Shown here in pieces: positions 1-7,310 of a stretch of 11,479 bases of DNA. Numbering within the stretch: position 1 is the stretch's first letter; every line of letters starts with the position of its first letter. The translations under genes were made by a program, and so were the position numbers. The stretch is from NCBI GenBank assembly GCA_002372275.1, contig DFFP01000004.1:1-11479 (forward strand), written 5' to 3'. The DNA is from Alphaproteobacteria bacterium UBA3773 (GTDB lineage Bacteria > Pseudomonadota > Alphaproteobacteria > RF32 > CAG-239). A model generated the notes under the pieces. That model worked only from the letters and a program-made list of their open reading frames with translations, did not search any database and was not told where the DNA came from.

Positions 1-812
1 ACTCGTCACTTCAAAGTGTTGATTTCGGGGATAACAGTCAGCTTCAATCAATCGGACAGGCTGCTTTTTATCAAAATTATGCACTCCAAAGTGTTGATTT
101 TGGTGATAATAGTCAACTTCAATCTATTGGACAATCTGCTTTTAGCGGTGATAGGTCTTTAGAAAATGTAAATTTTGGTGAAAATAGCCAACTGAAAACA
201 ATTGGCGATTATGCTTTTTGGGCTAATGTTAATTTAGGTACAACAGCTGATCCAAACACGGAGGGAAGTTTTACAATTCCGGCTTCTCTTGAAACAATTG
301 GAATAAACGCATTCCAAGGCGCCAATTTTGATACACTTATTTTTGAAGAAGGATCTCAACTCTCTTCGTTAGGAAGCGGTTCTATCATGGGAATTATCGG
401 AAAGATAGTAGGGTTAGATCAAGTTTTGGATCTTTTAGATGCAACTGATAATACCGGAAATTTCCATCCGGATGAATATAGGCCTTGTGATGCTGATGGC
501 TCAAGATGTCGAACATCACACACTGTTGCAAATGAAGGAGCCATAGCCTATTGTAAAGACGTCGCAGCTTGTGAAGCATATATAGCATCATCTGTAGGCT
601 TAGCAATTAGTCAGAATCGTCAATTTTATCAATACACCTATGACCCGGATAAAGGTTATATTGTAGGTGGTCAGTATTATAAAAGTGTGGCAGATTTGTT
701 GAGCGGCAACAGCTATGTTCCGGCAATGCCGAAACGAATCTATACAGTTCAGGAAGCTGTTGAAGCACTCGGAACAAAGAACAAAAATACCTTTTCCATT
801 CGCTATCGTTAA
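1..812 (+). CDS. Secreted BspA-like LRR protein, C-terminal part (5' end outside window)
   Basis: An open frame starting at base 3 runs without a stop to TAA at 810-812, giving 269 residues; the start lies upstream of the window. The first part has three 25-residue repeats of the LRR_5/BspA type (L-x-x-V-x-F-G-x-N-S-Q-L-x-x-I-G-x-x-A-F), followed by degenerate copies up to about base 370. Such repeats form a solenoid that usually binds host or cell-surface ligands; the ligand here is unknown. The next 120 or so residues match no domain I recognise and contain four cysteines. The protein ends in a tail (KRIYTV near its start, NTFSIRYR at its end) almost identical to that of the LRR protein at 8675-9724. 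A signal peptide would be expected but lies outside the window. A terminator follows directly. The LRR call is secure; function and location are inferred. Confidence 0.85.
   Translation, partial: SSLQSVDFGDNSQLQSIGQAAFYQNYALQSVDFGDNSQLQSIGQSAFSGDRSLENVNFGENSQLKTIGDYAFWANVNLGTTADPNTEGSFTIPASLETIGINAFQGANFDTLIFEEGSQLSSLGSGSIMGIIGKIVGLDQVLDLLDATDNTGNFHPDEYRPCDADGSRCRTSHTVANEGAIAYCKDVAACEAYIASSVGLAISQNRQFYQYTYDPDKGYIVGGQYYKSVADLLSGNSYVPAMPKRIYTVQEAVEALGTKNKNTFSIRYR
9..233 (+). repeat. Three tandem 75-bp LRR-coding units
   Basis: Units at 9-83, 84-158 and 159-233 each encode 25 residues. Units 1 and 2 share their first 17 residues exactly (from LQSVDFGDNS onward) yet differ at many third codon positions, such as TTC/TTT, AAC/AAT and CAG/CAA. 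The protein pattern is therefore kept by selection and is not just a fresh duplication. Unit 3 is more diverged (LENVNFGENS). Confidence 0.85.
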
Positions 813-836
813 ATTCAAATTTTCTCCTTTTATTTC

Positions 837-871
837 AAAGCGGCTCAAGTGTTCATTGAGCCGTTTTTTTT
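837..871 (+). terminator. Rho-independent terminator of the first LRR gene
   Basis: The 8-bp stem CGGCTCAA (841-848) pairs with TTGAGCCG (856-863) around a 7-base loop and is followed by eight T (864-871). It can be extended by a G-T wobble and three A-T pairs from 837-839. It lies 25 bases after the LRR stop codon. Confidence 0.92.
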
Positions 872-994
872 GCCTTTAAAATACCTTTAAAAAAATTATT
901 CACATTTTTTTAATTTTGCTATGCCTTGATATAAAAGCATTCAAGAAATATTCAAACAGAACAAACAAAGAACAGTTAATAAAATACTAAAATT

Positions 995-1029
995 TTCCAT
1001 TGATTCCCATAAAATACCATGCTATACCA
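995..1029 (-). promoter_or_regulatory. Candidate MraZ box array upstream of mraZ
   Basis: On the + strand, T-N-C-C-A appears at 995-999, 1005-1009, 1015-1019 and 1025-1029, exactly 10 bases apart, each followed by T; a weaker TAACA sits at 1035-1039. On the other strand this reads TGG(T/G)A-N5-TGG(T/G)A. It resembles the TGGGN repeats with 5-base spacers bound by MraZ in Escherichia coli. The array covers the proposed mraZ promoter, so it fits autoregulation of the division operon by MraZ. Spacing and repeats are seen; binding is inferred. Confidence 0.65.
1000..1028 (+). promoter_or_regulatory. Probable mraZ operon promoter
   Basis: A -35 TTGATT (1000-1005) and a -10 TATACC (1023-1028) are separated by 17 bases, placing the transcript start near 1035 and giving a leader of about 30 bases. 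A GATTC at 1002-1006 fits the GANTC site of the alphaproteobacterial CcrM methylase, which may be chance. A weaker alternative is TTGATA (926-931) with TATTCA (949-954), also at 17-base spacing. Confidence 0.5.
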
Positions 1030-1065
1030 TGATGTAACAAAAATGTCACATTTGGTGGAGTCAAA

Positions 1066-1548
1066 ATGTCGCGCAAAACATTTCTTTTTATGGACACTGT
1101 CTATAATAAGGTCGATTCGAAAGGCCGCGTTTCGCTGCCGGCCGATTATCGCGCGATTGTCAAAGAGCTGGGAAGCGAAATTGTTTGTTATCGAAGCTTA
1201 GTTTCGCCCTGCATTGAAGGGTGCGTCGAAGATTTGCTTGAAAAACTCGCCAGCGAAATCGAAGATTCCAACGACTTTTTTTCTCAAACACAAGATGATT
1301 TAACAAATCTGATTTTCGGCGATGCCAAGCGTTTCACCTTTGACAGCACGGGGCGCATTGTTTTAACCGAAAAACTCTTAAAACATGCCGAAATTACCGA
1401 TACGGCCGTTTTCGTCGGCAAAGGTCGCAAATTTCAGATTTGGAACAAAGAAAACTGGGAAAAAGAAGAAGCCCGAATCAGAGCCGCTGTTTCTGCCCAA
1501 AGACCTGTCTTAAACGCCCGCAAAACGGAGAATGCGCCACATGAATAA
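1066..1548 (+). CDS. mraZ: Division/cell-wall operon regulator MraZ
   Basis: This 160-residue protein is a DNA-binding regulator that opens the dcw (division and cell wall) cluster. Two SpoVT/AbrB-like half-domains are visible: one around residues 14-25 (NKVDSKGRVSLP) and one around 92-100 (FDSTGRIVL), followed by the family's usual WNKENW-type region near 126-131. Length is normal for the family, with a slightly longer charged C-terminus. The start is supported by GGTGGAG at 1054-1060, five bases upstream of the ATG. It is the first gene of the operon and overlaps rsmH by 8 bases. A periodic array of candidate MraZ boxes covers its promoter, which fits the known ability of MraZ to regulate its own operon. 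Identification is firm. Confidence 0.95.
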   Translation: MSRKTFLFMDTVYNKVDSKGRVSLPADYRAIVKELGSEIVCYRSLVSPCIEGCVEDLLEKLASEIEDSNDFFSQTQDDLTNLIFGDAKRFTFDSTGRIVLTEKLLKHAEITDTAVFVGKGRKFQIWNKENWEKEEARIRAAVSAQRPVLNARKTENAPHE

Positions 1549-2476
1549 TGCATTACCGCACATTCCCGTAATGTTGTCCGAGGTTTTGGATGCGCTTTGC
1601 GTTGAAAACGGCAAAACCTATGTTGACGCCACGTTCGGAAACGGCGGCTACACGTCAGCCATTTTAGAAAAGGCCGATTGCAAAGTAACAGCCATTGATC
1701 GTGACCCAAGCGTTCAAAAACGCGCAGCTGAAATCAAAAACAAATTCGGCTCTCGCTTTGAATTTAAGCAAGGTGTTTTTTCTGATTTAAAAAATCTGAT
1801 CACAGAGCCTGCCGATGGCATTGTTTTTGACATCGGCGTTTCTTCGATGCAACTGGATCAGGCCGAGCGTGGATTTTCTTTCTTAAAAGAAGCGAAACTT
1901 GATATGCGTATGTCACAAAGCGGAATAAGCGCATATGATGTTGTCAACACAATGTCTGAAAATGAACTGGCCGACATTTTATATCAATTTGGTGAAGAAA
2001 GAAAATCACGCCAAATTGCAAACAAAATTATTCAATACCGCCAAGAAAAACCAATTGAAACCACAACAGAGCTTGCTGAAATCGTTTATGGTGTTTTGGG
2101 TAAAAAAACAAAATCGGCTGATCCGGCCACGCGCACTTTTCAAGCCTTGCGTATTTATATCAACAATGAGCTTGATGAATTAAAACAAGGTTTACTTGCC
2201 GCATCTCAGCTCTTAAAACCCGAAGGGCGCTTGGTCGTGGTCGATTTTCATTCGCTCGAAGACAGAATCGTTAAAACATTTTTCAAAGAAAATGCACCTA
2301 AAAAAGTTCACGTTTCACGCTATAGAGCAGATGATACACAATTCAAAAATACTCAAATTTTTTCATTTATTTCAGATGTAATTATCCCAACACCCTCTGA
2401 AATTTTATCTAACCCTCGTGCGCATAGCGCCAAACTGCGTTATGCCGTTAAAAATAAAGGAGACACTCATGATTAA
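1541..2476 (+). CDS. rsmH: 16S rRNA (cytosine-1402-N4)-methyltransferase RsmH
   Basis: RsmH (MraW) uses S-adenosylmethionine to methylate N4 of C1402 in the decoding centre of 16S rRNA. With this start it is 311 residues, the usual size. Visible family motifs are HIPVMLSEVL at the N-terminus, the cofactor loop VDATFGNGG (about 28-36), DRDP (54-57), FDIGVSSMQLD (about 96-106), RTFQALRIYINNEL (about 198-211), DFHSLEDR (about 235-242) and NPRAHSAKLRY near the end. I chose the ATG at 1541: the GGAG at 1527-1530 is 10 bases from it but only one base from the ATG at 1532. The start overlaps mraZ by 8 bases and the end overlaps ftsL by 8 bases, so translation is probably coupled. Confidence 0.95.
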   Translation: MNNALPHIPVMLSEVLDALCVENGKTYVDATFGNGGYTSAILEKADCKVTAIDRDPSVQKRAAEIKNKFGSRFEFKQGVFSDLKNLITEPADGIVFDIGVSSMQLDQAERGFSFLKEAKLDMRMSQSGISAYDVVNTMSENELADILYQFGEERKSRQIANKIIQYRQEKPIETTTELAEIVYGVLGKKTKSADPATRTFQALRIYINNELDELKQGLLAASQLLKPEGRLVVVDFHSLEDRIVKTFFKENAPKKVHVSRYRADDTQFKNTQIFSFISDVIIPTPSEILSNPRAHSAKLRYAVKNKGDTHD

Positions 2477-2828
2477 CCCGAAAACAGCCATCACGGCACT
2501 TTGGTTTACTTTGACTTGTTTTGTTATTTTCGGCTCTTTTATTTTAAAAAATCAGGTGCATGATTTAGAGCACGAGCTCGCACGCATTAACCGCACCATC
2601 ACCTCTGATATGCAAAATATTCATATTCTCAAAGCAGAATGGGGACGCTTGAATACGCCCGAACGCTTGCGCAAACTTGCCGGCGAACATACATCCTTAA
2701 ATAAATTAAAAGCTGAACAAATTATTAACTATTCTGCGTTACCATTTGAAAACGAATCCGGTGTTGCCACAGCTTTTTCAGAGCAAAGCAACAAGAATTT
2801 AAAACAATTGGTTAAAACACAACGCTGA
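2469..2828 (+). CDS. ftsL: Cell division protein FtsL (alphaproteobacterial type)
   Basis: This 119-residue protein is a small bitopic inner-membrane component of the divisome that, with FtsB and FtsQ, links to FtsW/FtsI. It has a short cytoplasmic N-terminus, one membrane segment at about residues 8-26, then a periplasmic helix likely to form a coiled coil. The segment LKAEWGRLNTPERLRKLA (about 54-71) is a hallmark of proteobacterial FtsL. The start at 2469 has AAGGAG at 2457-2462, six bases upstream; an in-frame ATG at 2418 lies deep inside rsmH and has no such site. It sits between rsmH and ftsI, as expected. Sequence is poorly conserved in this family, but motif, size and position agree. 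Confidence 0.9.
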   Translation: MINPKTAITALWFTLTCFVIFGSFILKNQVHDLEHELARINRTITSDMQNIHILKAEWGRLNTPERLRKLAGEHTSLNKLKAEQIINYSALPFENESGVATAFSEQSNKNLKQLVKTQR

Positions 2829-2842
2829 TTGAGAATAAAAAA

Positions 2843-4573
2843 TTGTTAGAACTCGGGCTGTCAAAAAGAAAAAATAATCCTTATGTTTTGAAATCTGCTC
2901 AAAACGTATATCCCGTTTTTGAAGAGCAGTACACCTCCGAATCCGTACAAATATGTCAAAAACGCATTATTTTTGCCGTTATCGGGTTTTGCTTGATTTA
3001 TTTGATCATTGCCTTAAAAGTATTTTCGGTTTGCCTGCCACATGGTGTTAACATTGATTTACCAACCGAATACACAGATCAAAAAGTTTCGTTTAAGGCG
3101 CCTATTTTAAGAGCCGATATTCTTGACAGAAACGGATCTGTTTTAGCAACATCGCTCCCGACGGTTGATCTTTATGCTAACCCCAAAAAAATCAAAGACC
3201 CGAAGGATGCAGCCGAAAAGCTCTCTGAAGTATTAGATAATTTAACCTTTGATCAAATTTTTGCAAAACTCAGTAAAAAACGCAGCAATTATGTTTTATT
3301 GTCACACGATTTATCGCCCTCAAAACAAGCTAAAGTCAATGAACTTGGGATTCCGACACTTGAATTTCAAAAAAGTGAAAAACGCGTTTATTTGCACGAT
3401 AATTTGTTTTCGCATGTCTTAGGTTTTACTAACATCGATAACATCGGCCAAGCCGGTCTTGAAAAATCGATGCATGAGCGCTTAACACAATCTTCAAAAC
3501 CTTTAGAATTAACCGTTGACTTGGGCGTTCAAGACACCATCAGAGAAGAACTTTTAGATGCGATTAACACATTCAGCGCCGTCGGTGCGGCTGCCATTTT
3601 GATGGATGTCAACACAGGTGAAATTCTCTCACTCGTTTCGCTTCCGGATTTTAATCCGAATATTAAAATTCCGGTCGGCGAAAAAGCTTTATTTAATTTT
3701 CCGACACTCGGCACATACGAGCCCGGTTCCGTTTTTAAAACTTTTAACACCGCTCTTTGTTTAGAAAGCGGAAAAGTCAAATCAACCGATAAATTTCAAA
3801 CCTCCAAACCCGTTAAAGTTAAAAACAGAATATTTTCGGATTTTCACAGCGAGAACAGACCGTTGACCGTCGGTGAGGTTTTAACATATTCTTCAAACGT
3901 CGGCTCTATTGAGATGGTTGAACGTGTCGGCAAAGAAAAACAACGTCAATTTTTAGAAAATCTCGGCTTTTTTGAAGCAATAAAAGATTTCGAACTATCC
4001 GAAAAAGCGTTCCCAAGCTTTCAAAGTGAAAAAAACTGGAGTGATGTCACAATGGCGACCGTTTCGTTCGGTCACGGAATTTCCGTTACACCGCTTCACG
4101 TTATTACGGCGTTTGCAGCTGTCGTGAACGGCGGAATATATCACAGTCCGACTCTGGTCAAAACACGCTTTAAGAAAACGGCGCGCCGCGTTTTATCTGA
4201 GCATACTTCCCAACAGCTCCGTTCAATGCTCCGTGATGTCGTCTTGTATGGAACGGCTAAAAAAGCAGAAGTGAGCGGTTATGAAGTTGCCGGCAAAACA
4301 GGCACGGCCGAAAAAGTTGTGGACGGAAAATACGCCAAAAAACGCGTCACAAATTCGTTTATATCCACATTTCCGGCCTCCAACCCGAAATATGCGCTTC
4401 TTGTCGTGATTGATGAGCCTAAAGGTACAAAAGAGACATATTCGTTTATTACTTCAGGGTGGAACGCCGTCCCTGTGGCCGGTAAAATCATTGCCAAAGT
4501 CGCTCCTCAGCTTGGCCTCAAAGCCAATTTTGATCTTCAAACACAGCGTGCCAACATCAGCGCAATTGAATAA
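2843..4573 (+). CDS. ftsI: Septal peptidoglycan transpeptidase FtsI (PBP3)
   Basis: FtsI cross-links peptidoglycan at the division septum together with FtsW. The 576-residue protein has a cytoplasmic N-terminus, a membrane anchor at about residues 41-62, a pedestal/dimer domain (ILDRNGSVLATS at about 93-104) and a transpeptidase domain. The catalytic motifs are intact: S296-V-F-K299 (active serine), S350-S-N352 and K485-T-G487. The start is unusual: the frame has no ATG before residue 210, so TTG at 2843 is the best candidate, with only a weak GAGA at 2831-2834 before it. The gene lies 14 bases after ftsL. The usual next genes (murE, murF and so on) are absent; pal follows instead. Confidence 0.95.
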   Translation: MLELGLSKRKNNPYVLKSAQNVYPVFEEQYTSESVQICQKRIIFAVIGFCLIYLIIALKVFSVCLPHGVNIDLPTEYTDQKVSFKAPILRADILDRNGSVLATSLPTVDLYANPKKIKDPKDAAEKLSEVLDNLTFDQIFAKLSKKRSNYVLLSHDLSPSKQAKVNELGIPTLEFQKSEKRVYLHDNLFSHVLGFTNIDNIGQAGLEKSMHERLTQSSKPLELTVDLGVQDTIREELLDAINTFSAVGAAAILMDVNTGEILSLVSLPDFNPNIKIPVGEKALFNFPTLGTYEPGSVFKTFNTALCLESGKVKSTDKFQTSKPVKVKNRIFSDFHSENRPLTVGEVLTYSSNVGSIEMVERVGKEKQRQFLENLGFFEAIKDFELSEKAFPSFQSEKNWSDVTMATVSFGHGISVTPLHVITAFAAVVNGGIYHSPTLVKTRFKKTARRVLSEHTSQQLRSMLRDVVLYGTAKKAEVSGYEVAGKTGTAEKVVDGKYAKKRVTNSFISTFPASNPKYALLVVIDEPKGTKETYSFITSGWNAVPVAGKIIAKVAPQLGLKANFDLQTQRANISAIE

Positions 4574-4684
4574 AATAATACTTTCGGTTACTTTTTGTGG
4601 GATTTTTTGATTTTTCTTATTGAAAAATTTACTTTTATTGCTTAAGTTAATTTTTGTATTAGTTGTATTTCAATTAAGTTCTTT

Positions 4685-4698
4685 TGCGAGTAATCGCA
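4685..4698. other. Small perfect inverted repeat upstream of pal
   Basis: TGCGA (4685-4689) and TCGCA (4694-4698) form a perfect 5-bp inverted repeat with a 4-base centre, 35 bases before the pal start. It could be an operator or a short hairpin in the leader. I saw no convincing promoter in the 160-base, T-rich gap between ftsI and pal, so this is only a pointer. Confidence 0.25.
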
Positions 4699-4733
4699 TT
4701 AGAGATGTTATTAAACCCATATGGAGAAAATAT

Positions 4734-5207
4734 ATGAAAAAACTTTTAGGTTTATTTTGTGCAATGACAATGCTTGCCGGTTGTTCTTCAGTGAACTCAA
4801 ACGGCGGTTTGTTCGGTGGTAGCGAATGCGAAGCTAAAGAAGCACGTGATTTCATGGCTAACGCTGAAGATCGCGTTTTCTTTGCACTCGACAGCTCTGC
4901 TTTAACATCCAATGCTCAAGAAGTTTTGGATACACAAGTGAACTGGTTAACAGCTAAACGTCACAACAAAACCAATGTTATCGTTCAAGGTTACTGCGAT
5001 GAACGCGGTACACGTGAATACAACTTGGCTTTAGGTGAACGTCGTGCTAATGCCGTTAAAGAATACTTGGTTGCTCACGGTGTTGACGCCGACCGCATCA
5101 CAACAATTTCTTACGGTAAAGAAAGACCGGCTGTTTTGGGTAGCAACGAAGCCGCTTGGGCTCAAAACCGTCGTGCTGTTACAGTCGTTCGCACAAGCGA
5201 TATGTAA
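4734..5207 (+). CDS. pal: Peptidoglycan-associated lipoprotein Pal
   Basis: Pal is an outer-membrane lipoprotein that binds peptidoglycan and works with TolQRAB to keep the outer membrane attached, especially at the closing septum. The 157-residue precursor has a lipoprotein signal with lipobox L14-A-G-C17; Ser at +2 fits outer-membrane sorting by Lol. The OmpA-like domain spans about residues 45-154 and contains the Pal signature GYCDERGTREYNLALGERRA (86-105), including D89 and R104, which by family analogy bind diaminopimelate. The start at 4734 is set by GGAG at 4723-4726 and by the lipoprotein signal. TolQRAB are not in the window. The gene has its own terminator downstream, so it appears separable from cpoB. 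Confidence 0.95.
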   Translation: MKKLLGLFCAMTMLAGCSSVNSNGGLFGGSECEAKEARDFMANAEDRVFFALDSSALTSNAQEVLDTQVNWLTAKRHNKTNVIVQGYCDERGTREYNLALGERRANAVKEYLVAHGVDADRITTISYGKERPAVLGSNEAAWAQNRRAVTVVRTSDM

Positions 5208-5230
5208 TTTGAACGCTTAAACGCTTATTA

Positions 5231-5263
5231 AACGCATTCTTTGATTGAAGAATGCGTTTTTTT
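5231..5263 (+). terminator. Rho-independent terminator after pal
   Basis: AACGCATTCTT (5231-5241) pairs perfectly with AAGAATGCGTT (5248-5258) around the 6-base loop TGATTG, and the T run extends to 5263. It lies 23 bases after the pal stop codon and separates pal from cpoB. Confidence 0.9.
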
Positions 5264-5266
5264 ATG

Positions 5267-5281
5267 TTAAATCAGATTTAA
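5267..5281. promoter_or_regulatory. 15-bp palindrome upstream of cpoB
   Basis: TTAAATC (5267-5273) and GATTTAA (5275-5281) form a perfect palindrome around one central A. It lies just after the pal terminator and 39 bases before the cpoB start, where the cpoB-tilS promoter is expected. Possible -10 hexamers (TTTAAT or TAATAT, 5283-5290) follow directly, but no good -35 is seen. An operator is plausible; chance in AT-rich DNA is also possible. Confidence 0.35.
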
Positions 5282-5319
5282 GTTTAATATTTGAAATCTA
5301 TCATCACAAAGGCAACACT

Positions 5320-6156
5320 ATGAAAAAAGCACTGATTTTATTGACAATTTTAATAACCTATCCGGTTTTTGCACAAGATATGTCTTACTTACAAGACCAA
5401 ATCGACTCGCTTAAAGAAGAAATGGTGATTTTAAACCGCCAAGTTTATCGCAGCCGCACGGATTCGGCCGTCAGCGTCAGTCAAAGTGGCGCTGCCACTT
5501 TGGGTGAATATGATGAAATTATTCGCTCTCTTAACGGTAAGGTTGAAGAATTGGAATTCAAGCTCAAACAAATGGAAGAAAGATTAAACACCATGAATTC
5601 TGATTTTGAAACGCGTTTTCGTATGCTGGAGGGTAAACCCATCGCCGCCGGGGCAGGTGCTTTATCAACACCACAAAAACATGCCCCGAGTGTTGCCAAA
5701 GGTGCGCCGAAATCCATTATCGGTGACACGGTCACATCTTCTTCGCTTCAAAATTTGCCCGGAAATACAGAATCGGTTGAAAGTATCTATAAAAAAGGTT
5801 TAGAAGCCCTTCAGTCAAATGATACAACTGCTGCCACACAACACTTTCTTTTAATTTTAGAAGACTATCCGAACGACAAACTGGCTTCAAATGCACAATA
5901 TTGGCTTGGCGAAACATATTATAAAGAAAAAAAATATGACAAAGCCGCCGTTGCTTTCGGTAAGGGATTTGAGAAATATAAAAACGGCAATAAAGGGGCA
6001 GACTGTCTATATAAGCTCGGTCTTTCGATGAAAGAACTGGGCAAAAAAACAGAAGCGTGCGCTGCACTCAAAAATTTGCCGATTGAATTTCCGAAAGCCG
6101 AACAAAGCTTGAAAGATAAAGCAAAATCCCAAGCGGTTAAGTTCGGATGTAAATAA
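5320..6156 (+). CDS. cpoB: Tol-Pal associated periplasmic protein CpoB (YbgF)
   Basis: CpoB is a periplasmic protein that binds TolA and, in Escherichia coli, coordinates PBP1B activity with Tol-driven outer-membrane constriction. The 278-residue precursor starts with a signal peptide (MKKALILL...VFA, probable cleavage after A18). An N-terminal coiled-coil region (about 22-110, rich in L/E/K heptads such as VEELEFKLKQMEERL) matches the trimerisation domain. A low-complexity linker follows, then C-terminal tetratricopeptide repeats (from about residue 150; YWLGETYYKEKKYDKA is a typical one). I chose 5320 because it begins the signal peptide and has AAAGG at 5308-5312; a longer in-frame start at 5245 would begin inside the pal terminator. 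tilS follows one base after the stop, so the two are likely co-transcribed. Confidence 0.93.
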   Translation: MKKALILLTILITYPVFAQDMSYLQDQIDSLKEEMVILNRQVYRSRTDSAVSVSQSGAATLGEYDEIIRSLNGKVEELEFKLKQMEERLNTMNSDFETRFRMLEGKPIAAGAGALSTPQKHAPSVAKGAPKSIIGDTVTSSSLQNLPGNTESVESIYKKGLEALQSNDTTAATQHFLLILEDYPNDKLASNAQYWLGETYYKEKKYDKAAVAFGKGFEKYKNGNKGADCLYKLGLSMKELGKKTEACAALKNLPIEFPKAEQSLKDKAKSQAVKFGCK

Positions 6157-6157
6157 A

Positions 6158-7234
6158 ATGCTGCAGGCATTTTTTGAAAAATATGATATTCAGCCACAAA
6201 AAATTGCCGTTGCCGTTTCAGGCGGCGCTGATTCGCTTGATGCTGTCATTCAAACTTTTGAAGAGCTCTCCGGTAAAGGTTATACAATTATTGCCTTAAC
6301 GGTTGACCATGGCTTGCGTCCCTCATCATATGATGAGGCATGTTATGTCAAAAAAATAATGGACTCCTTTCAGATTGAGCATCATATTTTATTGTGGCAA
6401 GGCCTAAAGCCTCAAACCGGTGTTGAAGAAGCCGCACGTTTGGCGCGTTATGAGCTTTTAAATCAGTGGTGCAAAGAAAACAATGTCAAATACCTTGTGA
6501 CCGCACATCATCTTTATGACGAGGCTGAAACGTTTTTAATGCACCTTGAGCGCGGAAGCGGTTTGAACGGTTTGTGTGGCATGAAAGAGGTTACAAAATT
6601 TAAGGATATATTTATTTTGCGCCCCTTTTTAGAAACAAACCCCGATGAATTTAAAAAAGATTTGAACGCCAGGCACATTTCTTGGGTCGAAGATGAAAGC
6701 AACCAAGATGAAAATCTGTGCCGCGTTAAAATGCGTCATTTTTTGCCTATCTTAGAAGAAAAAACAGGGATTTCGCCTTCGAAAATCGTTAAAGCAATGA
6801 AAAACCTGCAGGCTACGCGTTTGTTTTTTGAAAAAACAATTCAAAAAATTTTGAAAAACAACTTTAAGATTTTTAATCAAAAAATATATTGCTGTTCACG
6901 CCGTTTTTTAACCTCTTTAGATGTTGAAATTCAATATCGTCTGCTTGGCCATATCATTCAACAAATTTCACTTTTTCCCTATCCGTGCGAGAGCGAAAAA
7001 ATGATGAATCTTATTTCAAAAATCTCTCAAAATAACTTCAAATCGGCCACACTCGGCCACGTCCGAATCATTTTTGAGCATGATTTTTTATGGTTCGGCC
7101 CTGAAGAAAAAATGCCTGAAAATTATTCAAAAAAGTGCTGGAATGACTTTATAAAATCGCGCCCTGATTTCAAAAAGCTCAAAATCCCAGGCCCTTTTCG
7201 CCCGTATTTTTTAAAACTTAATGATTATTTGTAA
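6158..7234 (+). CDS. tilS: tRNA(Ile)-lysidine synthase TilS
   Basis: TilS uses ATP to attach lysine to C34 of the CAU-anticodon tRNA-Ile, making it read AUA. The 358-residue protein shows the N-type ATP pyrophosphatase P-loop SGGADS (21-26), VDHGLRP (49-55), AHHLYDEAETF (116-126), and the family segments WVEDESN (176-182) and RVKMRHFLP (189-197). The C-terminal half is less conserved and shorter than in Escherichia coli TilS. One oddity is tyrosine at 120, where the family normally has the first Asp of an HxxDD motif. The ATG lies one base after the cpoB stop and has no strong ribosome site, so translation may be coupled to cpoB. The pal-cpoB-tilS order is common in alphaproteobacteria; ftsH, often next, is absent. 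Confidence 0.93.
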   Translation: MLQAFFEKYDIQPQKIAVAVSGGADSLDAVIQTFEELSGKGYTIIALTVDHGLRPSSYDEACYVKKIMDSFQIEHHILLWQGLKPQTGVEEAARLARYELLNQWCKENNVKYLVTAHHLYDEAETFLMHLERGSGLNGLCGMKEVTKFKDIFILRPFLETNPDEFKKDLNARHISWVEDESNQDENLCRVKMRHFLPILEEKTGISPSKIVKAMKNLQATRLFFEKTIQKILKNNFKIFNQKIYCCSRRFLTSLDVEIQYRLLGHIIQQISLFPYPCESEKMMNLISKISQNNFKSATLGHVRIIFEHDFLWFGPEEKMPENYSKKCWNDFIKSRPDFKKLKIPGPFRPYFLKLNDYL

Positions 7235-7310
7235 AAAAATCTTCTTTGATTTATTTTTCTTTTGTGTTAGTGTTGTTCAAAATTAAATAAAGTGAAAGGT
7301 TTTTTATATT

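Noticed and set aside
872..994. Possible small gene or RNA between the first LRR gene and mraZ
   Set aside because: The stretch is AT-rich with a short direct repeat (CCTTTAAAA twice near 872-892) and a weak alternative promoter, but no coding frame or stable hairpin.
1532..1540. Start of rsmH at the ATG at 1532
   Set aside because: The GGAG at 1527-1530 would be only one base away; the ATG at 1541 has workable spacing and gives the usual N-terminus.
4620..4733. In-frame extension of pal to a TTG at 4620 that reads like a second signal peptide
   Set aside because: There is no ribosome site at 4620, the hydrophobic residues follow from T-rich DNA, and the ATG at 4734 has GGAG upstream and begins a proper lipoprotein signal.
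5732..6197. Open frames on the - strand opposite cpoB and tilS
   Set aside because: They overlap well-identified genes on the other strand and show no family features.
7235..7310. Promoter TTGTGT (7262-7267) with TAAATA (7284-7289) before the ATPase gene
   Set aside because: Both boxes match consensus poorly; the gap may hold a promoter but I cannot place it.
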